Positions 17,604 to 27,195 of a stretch of 64,000 nt of DNA are shown in pieces (within the stretch, counting starts at the first letter, position 1; the number at the start of each line of letters is the position of its first letter). The notes under the pieces were generated by a model, which saw only the letters and a program-made list of their open reading frames with translations, ran no database searches and had not been told where the DNA came from. The DNA is from Deinobacterium chartae (GTDB taxonomy: Bacteria > Deinococcota > Deinococci > Deinococcales > Deinococcaceae). Position numbers and translations under genes: made by a program. Location: the NCBI RefSeq assembly GCF_014202645.1, contig NZ_JACHHG010000012.1, positions 1-64,000 on the forward strand, given 5' to 3'.

Positions 17604-18491
17604 TCAGACGGCAAGGGCAACCAGATGCGAGCGCAACCGCGCCAGAATGTCGTGCGCGCGGGTCCACAGGAGCGAGCCGCCCTCGAGGGGTTCGAGGTGA
17701 TGCCACGCCTGCGGCAGCCGCTGGGCCAGGGTCCGTCCGAAGTCCGGCGAGTGCACGGTGCTGGCGTCCTGCGCGCCGTACCACAGGTCCACCGGTACCC
17801 GCAGGTCCTCGAGGCGGAAAGGCCAGGCGCTCAGGGCGTTGACCAGATCGCGGGCGTACCCCTGCGGCCCCTGCGCGAAGCCCTCCTCGAGCGAGCGGCG
17901 GTAGGCGGCGCTGAAGGCGGGCTCGAGGTACAGCGCGCGGTCACGCTCGGAGCTCATGTTCATGATCAGCTTCCACAGACCATCCGGGTCGGCCATCTGC
18001 GCGAAGCCCCGCGCGAAGCCGCCCGGATCCTGGCGGGCGGCTGCAACCATTCCGACAACGTCCGGATGCAGCCGCCGCGCCACCCGGACATCGCCGAAAT
18101 CGTCCTGGCCAGAGACGATGGCCAGCGCCTGCACCAGTCCGTGCGCGGCCAGGGCGAACGCGAACGGAGCGCCCTGCGAGAAACCCACCGCGGCGGCCTG
18201 CCGGATTCCCTGGTCCTCGAGCAAGGTCCGGACGTCGTCGGTCCAGGATTCCAGCGTCTTGTCCGGGTGTGGGCTCGAAGCGCCCAGGCCGGGACGGTCC
18301 GGGGCGATCAAGCGCAGGTTCAGCGCCTCGAGGTGATCCGCTGCGAAGCCCAGCGAGCCGCTCATGGCGGCACCGGTGCAGAAGAGCACCGCGAGGCCGC
18401 CGGCTGGGCCCCATTCGGACCATGCGAAGCTGCGGCCATCGGGCAACCGGACGGCCGCCTGACGTTGGGGAGCGTGTACCGTGACCTGCAT
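17604..18491 (-). CDS. alpha/beta hydrolase
   Basis: 295 residues from ATG 18491. An ATG three codons upstream overlaps the -10 box TACAAT, so the downstream one is the better start of a leaderless mRNA. The fold markers are WGPAGGLAVLFCTGA (oxyanion region), APDRPGLGASSPHP, nucleophile elbow VGFSQGAPFA and the acidic residue in WYGAQDASTVHSP. The usual final His is not clear in LEGGSLLWTRAHDI, where the motif normally reads GH. Substrate unknown; esterase or epoxide-hydrolase-like. Confidence 0.85.
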   Translation of the reverse strand: MQVTVHAPQRQAAVRLPDGRSFAWSEWGPAGGLAVLFCTGAAMSGSLGFAADHLEALNLRLIAPDRPGLGASSPHPDKTLESWTDDVRTLLEDQGIRQAAAVGFSQGAPFAFALAAHGLVQALAIVSGQDDFGDVRVARRLHPDVVGMVAAARQDPGGFARGFAQMADPDGLWKLIMNMSSERDRALYLEPAFSAAYRRSLEEGFAQGPQGYARDLVNALSAWPFRLEDLRVPVDLWYGAQDASTVHSPDFGRTLAQRLPQAWHHLEPLEGGSLLWTRAHDILARLRSHLVALAV

Positions 18492-18687
18492 GCCGCGCAT
18501 TGTAATCCGTGGTCCGGGGCCGGAAATCCTGGGGATGGCGTAGGCCGGTGGCGCAGGAATATGAACATTCCCGCGTCGGCGGTGCTCGGTGACAAAGCAG
18601 GGTCAGGAAGCGAATAGGTCTTTTACTGACCCATCATCGGTTTTGGCTGTTTTGGCCGGATTGCACCCGTTTTGGACACAGAGGAAA

Positions 18688-18716
18688 GCGGCGAGGGAAA
18701 CGGTCTCCCTCGCCGC
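18688..18716 (-). terminator. intrinsic terminator after the DUF554 gene
   Basis: GCGGCGAGGGA (18688-18698) and TCCCTCGCCGC (18706-18716) form an 11-bp perfect stem; on the minus strand the right side runs into TTTCCTC. Confidence 0.75.
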
Positions 18717-18742
18717 GCGGTCCTGCCCTGGCTTACAGCGTC

Positions 18743-19492
18743 TTACAGCGTTGCCAGCACGTGCACCAGCGGCGCGATCAGCAGGGCGGGCAACATCGAG
18801 CCCACCCGGATGCGCCGGTCCTCGAGGCCCAGCCCCGACAGCAGCAGGTTCAGGCCGATGCCCATGATCATCAGCCCGCCGGCCCCGGTCACCAGCAGCA
18901 CCCGTACGTCACGGGCAGGGTCGGGCAGCGCTCCGGCCAGCCCGCCTGCCGCCAGGCTCATGCTGCCTTGCAGCAGCAAGATGATGATGGCCGAGAAGCC
19001 CACCCCCATCCCGTACACCCCGGTGAGCGCCACCGCCGCGATCCCGTCGAGGGTCGCTTTTAGAATCAGCGTTTTCGGGTCGAGCTGTAGCCCGTTTTGC
19101 AGACTGCCAATAATGGCCATGGGACCGATGCAAAACAGCAAGCTGGCGGTCACGAAGCCCTCGGTAAAGCGTCCGCTGCCGCGCAGGCGGCGGCGCAACT
19201 GCTCGCCCAGTTCCGCGAGGCGCTCCTCGAGGCGCAGCGCCTCGCCGGCCACGCCGCCCAGCGCCAGACTGACCAGGGCCACGATCACGCCCGGCAACGG
19301 ACCCGAGCGCAGGCCCTCGAGGGACAGCGCCATGCTGATGCCGATGTACAGCGTGGTGAGGCCCAGCACCTGCATCAGGGTGCGGCTCATGCGCTCGGGC
19401 AGGCGGCCGCCCAGCAGCAGGCCCAGCGCGGTGCCCGCTATGACCGTGAGAACGTTGATCCAGGTGCCGGAAGTTCGCTCGAGCAGGTCCAT
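18743..19492 (-). CDS. DUF554-family membrane protein (YdfK-like)
   Basis: 249 residues with about seven hydrophobic helices. Family hallmarks are the first helix followed by GTALGLLLGGRLPERM, the Gly-rich VALVSLALGGVAGEAL, the segment LFCIGPMAIIGSLQNGL, and a Gly-rich C-terminal helix. The biochemical role of the family is not established; it is thought to be a transporter. ATG 19492 lies eight bases after a TAGGCT box. Confidence 0.85.
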   Translation of the reverse strand: MDLLERTSGTWINVLTVIAGTALGLLLGGRLPERMSRTLMQVLGLTTLYIGISMALSLEGLRSGPLPGVIVALVSLALGGVAGEALRLEERLAELGEQLRRRLRGSGRFTEGFVTASLLFCIGPMAIIGSLQNGLQLDPKTLILKATLDGIAAVALTGVYGMGVGFSAIIILLLQGSMSLAAGGLAGALPDPARDVRVLLVTGAGGLMIMGIGLNLLLSGLGLEDRRIRVGSMLPALLIAPLVHVLATL

Positions 19493-19584
19493 GCCGTTTC
19501 AGCCTACCGCACGGCTCATGAGGCTACGGCAGTGATCTAGGTGAGCTTGACGCGTCCCTCACGTTGTTCTGACACGCAGCGGGC

Positions 19585-19692
19585 TATAATGCGGCCACAT
19601 GAACTCATGTTGGTCAGCCGCAGGGCTAATCGTCGTGAACATCGCGCAGCGTCAGGCGCGAGGTGCAAGAAAGGGCCGCTTTTGCGGCCCTT
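19585..19692 (+). promoter_or_regulatory. promoter, short leader frame and terminator-like hairpin before the HTH gene
   Basis: A strong -10 box TATAAT (19585-19590) is followed eight bases later by ATG 19599, which opens a 39-codon frame (19599-19718). Inside it lies a 9-bp perfect stem AAGGGCCGC/GCGGCCCTT (19671-19692) with a TTTT loop, followed by CGTCGTTT. The layout resembles an attenuator ahead of the TTG-started HTH gene at 19732, but the T-run is weak. Confidence 0.5.
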
Positions 19693-19731
19693 CGTCGTTT
19701 ATGGCCTTTGGCCGCTGAGGAGGTAAGTGCC

Positions 19732-19935
19732 TTGACCCTCAACGAACAGTTCAGCCACCTGCCCAAATACCTCTCGGTGCGTGAAGTCGCCGAATACACC
19801 TGCTGCCACGACCGCACCGTGCGGCGCTGGATTCAGGCCGGTCAACTGGTCGCCCTCGAGCGGCCCGAGGGCCTGCGCGTCCCGCGCTCCGCGCTGCGCC
19901 GCTTCCTGGGGATCGATCAGCATGCCCTGAACTGA
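19732..19935 (+). CDS. small excisionase-like helix-turn-helix DNA-binding protein
   Basis: 67 residues from TTG 19732, chosen because GAGGAGG (19717-19723) lies eight bases upstream. The core (YLSVREVAEYTCCHDRTVRR, then WIQAGQLVALERP and RVPRSALRRFLG) matches the MerR/excisionase-type helix-turn-helix-17 family. Members act as small DNA-bending or regulatory proteins. There is no recombinase or phage gene nearby, so this is probably a housekeeping regulator. Confidence 0.85.
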   Translation: MTLNEQFSHLPKYLSVREVAEYTCCHDRTVRRWIQAGQLVALERPEGLRVPRSALRRFLGIDQHALN

Positions 19936-19965
19936 CCCGGCCCCGGAAAGCTCTAAGATGCAGGG

Positions 19966-20715
19966 ATGACCGCCGCCCTCGAGGAAGCCCACGCCCTGCT
20001 CGAACACGACCCTGACGCCGCCGAGCGGGCCCTGACCGCTGCGCTGCCCCGCTTGCCCGACAGCGATCTGCTCCGGGCAGCCCGGCTGGCCTGGGCCCTG
20101 GGCTTGGCCCCGCTCACCGCCGAGCTGTTGCGCCGGGCGCAGCAGCAGGGCCTCGAGGTGCCCGCCGCGCAACAGGCCGCGGCACTCAACCGCTGCGGAA
20201 GGCCCCAGGAAGCCCTCGAGGCCCTGCGGGGCGCGCAGGACGCCTGGTCGTGCCTGCAGGCCGCGCAGGGCCACTGGCAGCTCGGCCAGCCCGACGCGGG
20301 CCTCGAGGTGGCCGGGGGCGTCCTGCTCAGCGCCCGCCGGAGCGGAGACGCCGGTCTGCTGATCGCCACGGTTTCGCTGCTCGGTGAACTGCACCTCGCG
20401 GCGGGCGAGCCGCGCGCGGCCGTACTCGCCCTGGCCGAGGGCCTGAAGGTGGCCGAACTGGTGAACGAGCCCGCCGATCCGTACCTGCTGGCGGTGCTGG
20501 CCGAGGCGCAGTCGCGCTGGGGCAACGCCCGCAAGGGTGCGGCGACTGCGACCAAGGCCCTGGCCCGTTCGGGTCCGCGCGCCCTGTCGCGGGTACGCGC
20601 CCGGGTCGCCCTGGTGCAGGCGGGGGCGGGCGGCGGCCTCGAGGAGGCCCACGCGCTGTGCCTCCGGCTGGGGTGGGGTTTTTGGGCTGCGCGGGTGCGG
20701 GCCCTCCTGACTTAG
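19966..20715 (+). CDS. helical-repeat (TPR-like) protein
   Basis: 249 residues, almost wholly Ala/Leu/Glu/Arg-rich helices arranged in pairs of about 34 residues (for example LGELHLAAGEPRAAVLALAE), suggesting degenerate tetratricopeptide repeats used for protein-protein contacts. No catalytic motif. A -10 box TAAGAT ends six bases before ATG 19966, so the mRNA is probably leaderless. Confidence 0.7.
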   Translation: MTAALEEAHALLEHDPDAAERALTAALPRLPDSDLLRAARLAWALGLAPLTAELLRRAQQQGLEVPAAQQAAALNRCGRPQEALEALRGAQDAWSCLQAAQGHWQLGQPDAGLEVAGGVLLSARRSGDAGLLIATVSLLGELHLAAGEPRAAVLALAEGLKVAELVNEPADPYLLAVLAEAQSRWGNARKGAATATKALARSGPRALSRVRARVALVQAGAGGGLEEAHALCLRLGWGFWAARVRALLT

Positions 20716-20908
20716 CGTTCGCTCCAGGTTCTACGCGGGCTGTGGGTGCTAGGCTGACCCTCCGAGAAGTGACCGCCTTCGGGGTGAGCGCGCACACCCT
20801 GCGCGGACACCGGCGTTACCGCAAGGCCGCAGGGACGACCTCGCCCGCATGCACGTTCTATGCCCCTCGAGGACAGGGCGCGCTACCTCCGTGCGGCTGC
20901 CCGCGCGA

Positions 20909-21951
<1,043 letters not shown>

Positions 21952-22021
21952 GCCCCCAGACTACACCAGCGTCCGCTGAGGGCTGTAGCGGACGCGGACC
22001 GCACGGAGTTAGGGTAAACGC

Positions 22022-23092
22022 ATGCGCGCTCTGCCGTCTTTTTTCGCGCAGCTCGGCCTGAGCTGCCCGCTCGTGCAAGCCCCCATGGCCGGCGGGCCCG
22101 CGACGCCCGAACTGGTGGCCGCCGTAGGCGGAGCGGGAGCGCTGGGCATGCTGGGGGCTGGTTACCTGACGCCGCAGGCCATCCGTGCGGCCGCCGCGCG
22201 CGTTCGGGAACGCTCGCCCGCGCCGTTTGGCATCAACCTGTTCGTGCATGACACCCCGCCCCGGCCTGACCCCCTCGAGATGCAGCGGGCCGTGGAAGCA
22301 CTTGGTCCTTATCACGCCGAACTGGGCCTGCCCGCACCGGTCTTGCCCGAACAGGTCGAGGAGTGCCTCGAGGAACAGTTGGAGGCGGTCTTCGAGGTGC
22401 GTCCCGCCGTGTTCAGCTTTGCCTTCGGGGCACTCGGGGCCGATGTGATCGAGCGCCTGCACGAGGCGGGTATGCAGGTGGTCGGGACGGCCACCAGCGT
22501 CCTCGAGGCGCGCGCCCTCGAGGACTGCGGGGTAGATGCGGTGGTGGTGCAGGGCTTTGAAGCGGGCGGGCACCGCTGCAGCTTTTTGCACCGTTTCGAT
22601 GAGGCGTTGGTCGGGACGCTGGCGCTGCTGGAGCAGGCGGCGGGAGCGGTGCGGGTGCCGCTGATCGCGGCGGGCGGCATCATGAACGGACGCGCCGTTC
22701 GCGCGGCTTTGGACCTGGGAGCAGCCGGAGCGCAGCTGGGAACAGCCTTTTTGCTGTGCGACGAGGCTGGGACCTCGGCTGCTTACCGCGCTGCGCTGGC
22801 CGGGGCGAGCGACACCTCGACCGTGCTGACCCGCGCCTTTTCCGGGCGGCCCGCGCGGGGGCTGCGCAACCGCATGACGGATGAACTCGAGGGCGCGGCG
22901 CTGCCTTACCCCTACCAGAACGCCCTGACCCGTGCGCTGCGTGCCGAAGCGGCCCGACAGGGCCGCGCCGAGTTCCTGTCGCTGTGGGCCGGGCAGGCCG
23001 CCGCGCTGGCGCGCCCCCTGCCCGCTGCCGAGCTGGTGCGGACGCTCGCGCGCGAACTCGAGGAAACCTACACCACGGACCGGACCGCATAA
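22022..23092 (+). CDS. nitronate monooxygenase / FabK-like FMN enzyme
   Basis: 356 residues in a TIM barrel with FMN. Markers are [18 protein letters not shown] at the N-terminus, [15 protein letters not shown], the substrate/FMN region [15 protein letters not shown] with the conserved His, [16 protein letters not shown] and [16 protein letters not shown]. The family covers nitronate monooxygenases and FabK-type enoyl-ACP reductases; the AGGH segment favours nitronate monooxygenase. A TAGGGT box ends six bases before the ATG (leaderless), and the gene is back-to-back with rsmD. Confidence 0.88.
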   Translation: MRALPSFFAQLGLSCPLVQAPMAGGPATPELVAAVGGAGALGMLGAGYLTPQAIRAAAARVRERSPAPFGINLFVHDTPPRPDPLEMQRAVEALGPYHAELGLPAPVLPEQVEECLEEQLEAVFEVRPAVFSFAFGALGADVIERLHEAGMQVVGTATSVLEARALEDCGVDAVVVQGFEAGGHRCSFLHRFDEALVGTLALLEQAAGAVRVPLIAAGGIMNGRAVRAALDLGAAGAQLGTAFLLCDEAGTSAAYRAALAGASDTSTVLTRAFSGRPARGLRNRMTDELEGAALPYPYQNALTRALRAEAARQGRAEFLSLWAGQAAALARPLPAAELVRTLARELEETYTTDRTA

Positions 23093-23101
23093 ACTCGGGG
23101 T

Positions 23102-23677
23102 ATGGCCCTGAAACGCGAACAGGTGAGTGCCGCGATCACCGCCGGGGGAGCTTCGAGCCGTTTTGGCAGCGACAAGGCGCTGGCCCGTCTGGGAGAGCAC
23201 ACCCTGCTCCAGCGCGTTGCACTCAGCCTCGAGGGTTTCGGCGAGCGCCTGCTGGTGGCACCCGGAGGCCGCTACGACCTGCCGGGCTGGCGAACCGTGC
23301 CCGAGCGCTGGGCGGGCCGGGGTCCCCTCAGCGGCCTCGAGGCCGCCCTGAGTGCCGCTGCGGGGCCGTTTGTGGCTTTTGCGGCGGTGGACCTGCCCGG
23401 CCTGACGCCCGCGTACTGGGAGGTGCTGCTCGAGGCGGCCGAGGACCGGGCGGTGGCCGCGTGCGGGCCGGGCGGGCAGCTCGAACCTCTGGCGGCGCTG
23501 TACCCGCTCACGGCGCTGCCCCGGGTGCGCGCGCAGCTGCAGGCCGACCGCCTGCGGCTGCGCGCGCTGCTCGAGGACCTCGACCCGGTGGTGCTGCCCT
23601 GGCAGGCGGTGGTGGCGCGGGCAGGGGAGAAGGTATGGGTCAACGTGAACCGCCCGCAGGACCTCGAGGACCTCTGA
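23102..23677 (+). CDS. mobA: molybdenum cofactor guanylyltransferase
   Basis: 191 residues. The nucleotidyltransferase loop is AAITAGGASSRFGSDKALARLG, with the catalytic Lys about residue 25. WAGRGPLSGLEAALS and FAAVDLPGLTP (metal-binding Asp) follow, and the C-terminus has WVNVNRPQDL. It attaches GMP to molybdopterin to make the bis-MGD cofactor. It starts nine bases after the preceding gene but has its own TAAACT box six bases before the ATG. Confidence 0.92.
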   Translation: MALKREQVSAAITAGGASSRFGSDKALARLGEHTLLQRVALSLEGFGERLLVAPGGRYDLPGWRTVPERWAGRGPLSGLEAALSAAAGPFVAFAAVDLPGLTPAYWEVLLEAAEDRAVAACGPGGQLEPLAALYPLTALPRVRAQLQADRLRLRALLEDLDPVVLPWQAVVARAGEKVWVNVNRPQDLEDL

Positions 23678-23759
23678 TTTACGCAAGCTGCTTCGATGGG
23701 TTCGTGCCGGGATAGCAGCGTGGCAGCGCGGCTGCGTCCGGGTGTGAATATACTTGAGC

Positions 23760-25727
23760 ATGTTGTCCCCTGACAGTCTGCTCGGACTCTCGTTCGTTTC
23801 CGACCCGCAGGTCAGCCTGAGCCCCACGGGCACCCGCGTTGCCTACGTCGTTACCCGCATCGTGGACGAAGCCTGCGGGGAAGGCGGCGTGCCGCCGCGC
23901 CCGCGCTACCACAGCGCGGTGTGGCTCTCTGAAGGCGAGGCCCGCCCGCTCACCTCGGGCGAGGCGCGCGACTCGGCCCCGAGGCTCGCGCCGGACGGCC
24001 GCTCGCTGGCCTTCCTCAGCGACCGCTCGGGCAAGGCGCAGCTGTACCTGCTGCCCCTCGAGGGCGGCGAGGCCCGGCAGCTCACCCGCTACGCGCAGGG
24101 CGTGGCCAACCCGCTGTGGAGCCCCGACGGTCGCTACCTGGCCTTCTTGTCGCGCGGGGACGGGCCCGAGGAGCCGATGGGACGCGGCGAAGCGCGGGTG
24201 ATCACCCACCCGCGCTACAAGTTCAACGGGCAGCACTTCCTGCCCGACGAGCCCGCCCAGCTGTACCTCCTCGAGGTGGCGACCGGCGAGCTGCGGCAGC
24301 TGACCGATCACGCGGCCGAGATCTCGGATGTGCAGTGGTTGCCCGGCAGCGACGCCCTGCTGTTCGTGGCCGCCGCTGACCGTCACCGTGAGGCGCTGTG
24401 GCAGACCGAGGCCTGGCGGGTGGATCTGAGCGGCACGGTCACGCAGGTGACCTGCTGGAACTCGGCGATCTCCAGCCTGGCCCCGCACCCGGGCGGTCAG
24501 GGTTTCGCAGCGGTCGCGCGCCCCGAGGACCGCGGCAACACCGAGGACCCGCACCTGTACCTGTTCGGCTGGGACGGAAGTGCCCGGCGCCTGGACACCG
24601 CCTTCGACTACCCGGCGGGCAACCTGGTCTCCAGCGACGTGCACGTGGGCGCGTACCCGACCCGCCCGGTGTGGCGCGGCGAGGCGCTGCTCTCGCTGTA
24701 CACCGTGGGCGGATCGGCAGGCCTGTTCGAGGTGCCGCTCGACGGCAGCGACGTGCGCCCGCTGGTGTTCAACGTGGGCCGCAGCATCTCGGCTTTCAGC
24801 GCGCAGGGCGAGATGATCGCCTTCCTCGAGGAGACCCCGCACGAACTTCCGGAGGTGTACCTGTGCGAACTGCCGGGCCGCAAGGTCACGCCGCTCACCC
24901 GGCAGGCCAACTTGATCCTCGAGTGGCCCGAGGTGGAGCTCGAGACGCTGCGGGTCGGGCAGGTGGAAGGCTGGGTGATGCGTCCGCGCGAACTCGCAGA
25001 AGATGCGCGGCTGCCGGTGTTCCTGACCATTCACGGCGGCCCGCACACCGCCTACGGTTACGGCTTCATGCACGAGTTCCGGCTGCTGGTCGCGTGCGGT
25101 TACGCGGTCGCCTACTGCAACCCGCGCGGCTCGGTCGGGTACGGTCAGGCGTTCTCGAGCGCGATCTACGGGCGCTGGGGCACGGTGGACTACGAGGACC
25201 TGATGGCCTTCTACGACGAACTCGTGCGCTCACGCCCGTGGATCGACGCCTCGAGGGCGGCGGTGGGCGGCGGCTCGTACGGCGGGTACATGACCAACTG
25301 GATCATCGGGCATACCGACCGTTTCCGCGCGGCCATCACCGACCGTTCGATCTGCAACCTGATCTCGTTCAACGGCAGTTCGGACATCGGTGCGCGTTTC
25401 TGGACCGACGAACTGGGCCTCGAGGCCTGGCGCTCGGAGGACATCGAGGCGCTGTGGCACATGAGCCCGCTGAAGTACGTGGAGCGGGTTAAAACGCCGA
25501 CTTTGATCGTCCACTCGGAGCGCGACCACCGCTGCCCGGTGGAGCAGGCCGAGCAGTGGTTCATGGCCCTGTACCGCCTGGGTGTCGAGGTGCGTTTCGT
25601 ACGCTTTCCCGAGGAGGACCACGAACTGTCGCGTTCGGGCCGCCCGGATCGCCGTCTGATGCGCCTGAGCGAGATGCTGGCGTGGCTGGATCGCCACCTC
25701 GTGGCTAACGCGCAACCGCTGGATTAA
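23760..25727 (+). CDS. S9-family prolyl oligopeptidase / acylaminoacyl peptidase
   Basis: 655 residues. The N-terminal half is a beta-propeller built from WSPDGRYLAF-like repeats; the C-terminal half (from about 400) is an alpha/beta hydrolase. The catalytic Ser is in GGGSYGGYMTNW (near residue 504), the Asp in VHSERDHRCP and the His in PEEDHELSRSGRP, as in acylaminoacyl peptidases. No signal peptide, so it is cytoplasmic and degrades short or N-acylated peptides. I chose ATG 23760 because TATACT ends five bases before it; TTG 23754 is in frame but overlaps that box. Confidence 0.93.
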   Translation: MLSPDSLLGLSFVSDPQVSLSPTGTRVAYVVTRIVDEACGEGGVPPRPRYHSAVWLSEGEARPLTSGEARDSAPRLAPDGRSLAFLSDRSGKAQLYLLPLEGGEARQLTRYAQGVANPLWSPDGRYLAFLSRGDGPEEPMGRGEARVITHPRYKFNGQHFLPDEPAQLYLLEVATGELRQLTDHAAEISDVQWLPGSDALLFVAAADRHREALWQTEAWRVDLSGTVTQVTCWNSAISSLAPHPGGQGFAAVARPEDRGNTEDPHLYLFGWDGSARRLDTAFDYPAGNLVSSDVHVGAYPTRPVWRGEALLSLYTVGGSAGLFEVPLDGSDVRPLVFNVGRSISAFSAQGEMIAFLEETPHELPEVYLCELPGRKVTPLTRQANLILEWPEVELETLRVGQVEGWVMRPRELAEDARLPVFLTIHGGPHTAYGYGFMHEFRLLVACGYAVAYCNPRGSVGYGQAFSSAIYGRWGTVDYEDLMAFYDELVRSRPWIDASRAAVGGGSYGGYMTNWIIGHTDRFRAAITDRSICNLISFNGSSDIGARFWTDELGLEAWRSEDIEALWHMSPLKYVERVKTPTLIVHSERDHRCPVEQAEQWFMALYRLGVEVRFVRFPEEDHELSRSGRPDRRLMRLSEMLAWLDRHLVANAQPLD

Positions 25728-25739
25728 ACCAGCCACAGC

Positions 25740-25792
25740 TTCAACAACACCGCTGCCCACCGGTTCGCCGCGTTGGCAGCGGTGTTGTTGAA
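25740..25792 (+). terminator. 18-bp perfect hairpin after the S9 peptidase
   Basis: TTCAACAACACCGCTGCC (25740-25757) pairs completely with 25775-25792 across a 17-base loop. No T-run follows, but the position 13 bases past the stop codon suggests transcription termination or 3'-end protection. Confidence 0.7.
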
Positions 25793-25996
25793 CCCGAGCA
25801 CAGGGCGTGATGTTAAGGCAGAGTGCGGGGTAGCTCACCTATGTTCTTCGGATGGCGTTAGGATGTAGCCTTGATGGACAGGTCGCGCGGTATCGGTATG
25901 GCGCGGCCCGGTGCCTGATGGAACGATGGAATTTCAAGACGGGCACATTCGCTTTTCCTCGAGACAGTCGCGCATGGCGCGTCCGGTAGGTGACCT

Positions 25997-27103
25997 TTGA
26001 CCACCACTCCTGCCAACGTTGCCCAGTCGGCCGCTTCGGCCGGGGCGGCCGCGCAAGGGCGGCTGGGGGCGATCGACATTTTTCGCGGCCTGGCGATCCT
26101 CGAGGTCGTCACCCACCACATGCTGGGCATGGGCCTGCGGCAGGTGGACCCCGACTCCACCCTGCACTTTCTGATGGCGGTCCTGAATCGCGCGCTGCAT
26201 TTTGCGGTTCCGGCTTTTTTGTTCATGACCGCCGTGGTGCTGACCCGTTCGGCGCTGCGCAAGCCTGGCGGCTTCCGGACGGGGGCTTTTTACTGGGGAC
26301 GGGTACAGAAGTCGCTGCGGCCCTACGTCGTGTGGACCGCGCTGTACGCCGTGTTCAAGGTCGTGGCGCTCGGCAGTCCGGTCGCGCCGCTGCTCGATCC
26401 GGACCGCTGGGCCTTCTGGCTGCTGCATGGCAAGGGGTACTTTCACCTGTACTTCCTGCTGATCGCGCTGCAGTTCTACGCCGCGCTGCCGCTGCTATTA
26501 CCGCTCTTTCGACGCAAGCTGCCGTTTTGGGGGATCCTGATCGGATCAATGGCCCTGCAGATCGGCATTTACTGGCTTAACCGAGAGTACCGCCTGTTTC
26601 CGTACCCCGCGTCCTCCGCGCTGTGGTACGTCCCGTCGATCGCGCTGGGCATGTACTTTGGAGCAAACTACGCCCGCTTCGAGGAGATCTGGCAGCGTTT
26701 CCGGCTGTGGATCACCGCCGCCGCCGCCGTCGGGACCGCCGCTTACGTCTCGCTCGGGTACCGCGCTCTCGAGGGAATCCCGGTCAATACCATTGCCTAC
26801 AGCAGCAGTTACTGGCTGTACTCCACGGTGATGGCGCTGCTGCTGTTCGGCGTGGCGCACAGCCTCACGCGTGCCCCGCGCTGGCTGCGTTCGCCGCTGC
26901 AGGCCCTGGGCTCGACCAGCCTGCAGATCTACCTGTTGCACCCCGCCCTCCTGATCGGTTTTGAGGTCCTGGGTTTTCCCGGGAGCACGCTGCTGTTTAC
27001 GCTGTCCATGCTGGGCTATACCGCTCTGGCCCTGCTGCTGCCCTATCTGGGCGCGCGGGTGATCGCGGGCTCGCGCCTGTCGCTGTGGCTGTTCGGGCGC
27101 TGA
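25997..27103 (+). CDS. acyltransferase-3-family membrane protein
   Basis: 368 residues from TTG 25997. About ten membrane helices; the N-terminal GAIDIFRGLAILEVVTHHML resembles the RGxAxxxVxxxH motif of acyltransferase family 3. Members O-acylate sugars, peptidoglycan or exopolysaccharide from acyl-CoA on the cytoplasmic side. The TTG start has only a weak ribosome site (TAGGTGA), so the exact start is uncertain. The gene stands alone. Confidence 0.82.
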   Translation: MTTTPANVAQSAASAGAAAQGRLGAIDIFRGLAILEVVTHHMLGMGLRQVDPDSTLHFLMAVLNRALHFAVPAFLFMTAVVLTRSALRKPGGFRTGAFYWGRVQKSLRPYVVWTALYAVFKVVALGSPVAPLLDPDRWAFWLLHGKGYFHLYFLLIALQFYAALPLLLPLFRRKLPFWGILIGSMALQIGIYWLNREYRLFPYPASSALWYVPSIALGMYFGANYARFEEIWQRFRLWITAAAAVGTAAYVSLGYRALEGIPVNTIAYSSSYWLYSTVMALLLFGVAHSLTRAPRWLRSPLQALGSTSLQIYLLHPALLIGFEVLGFPGSTLLFTLSMLGYTALALLLPYLGARVIAGSRLSLWLFGR

Positions 27104-27195
27104 GGGCTGTGCCCCTCGAGGGGTAAGGGAAGCGCTCCGGTCAAAACGCGACTTCTCACTCGCTCTGTGCCCGGCTTCGCGCGATACAATAGCGC

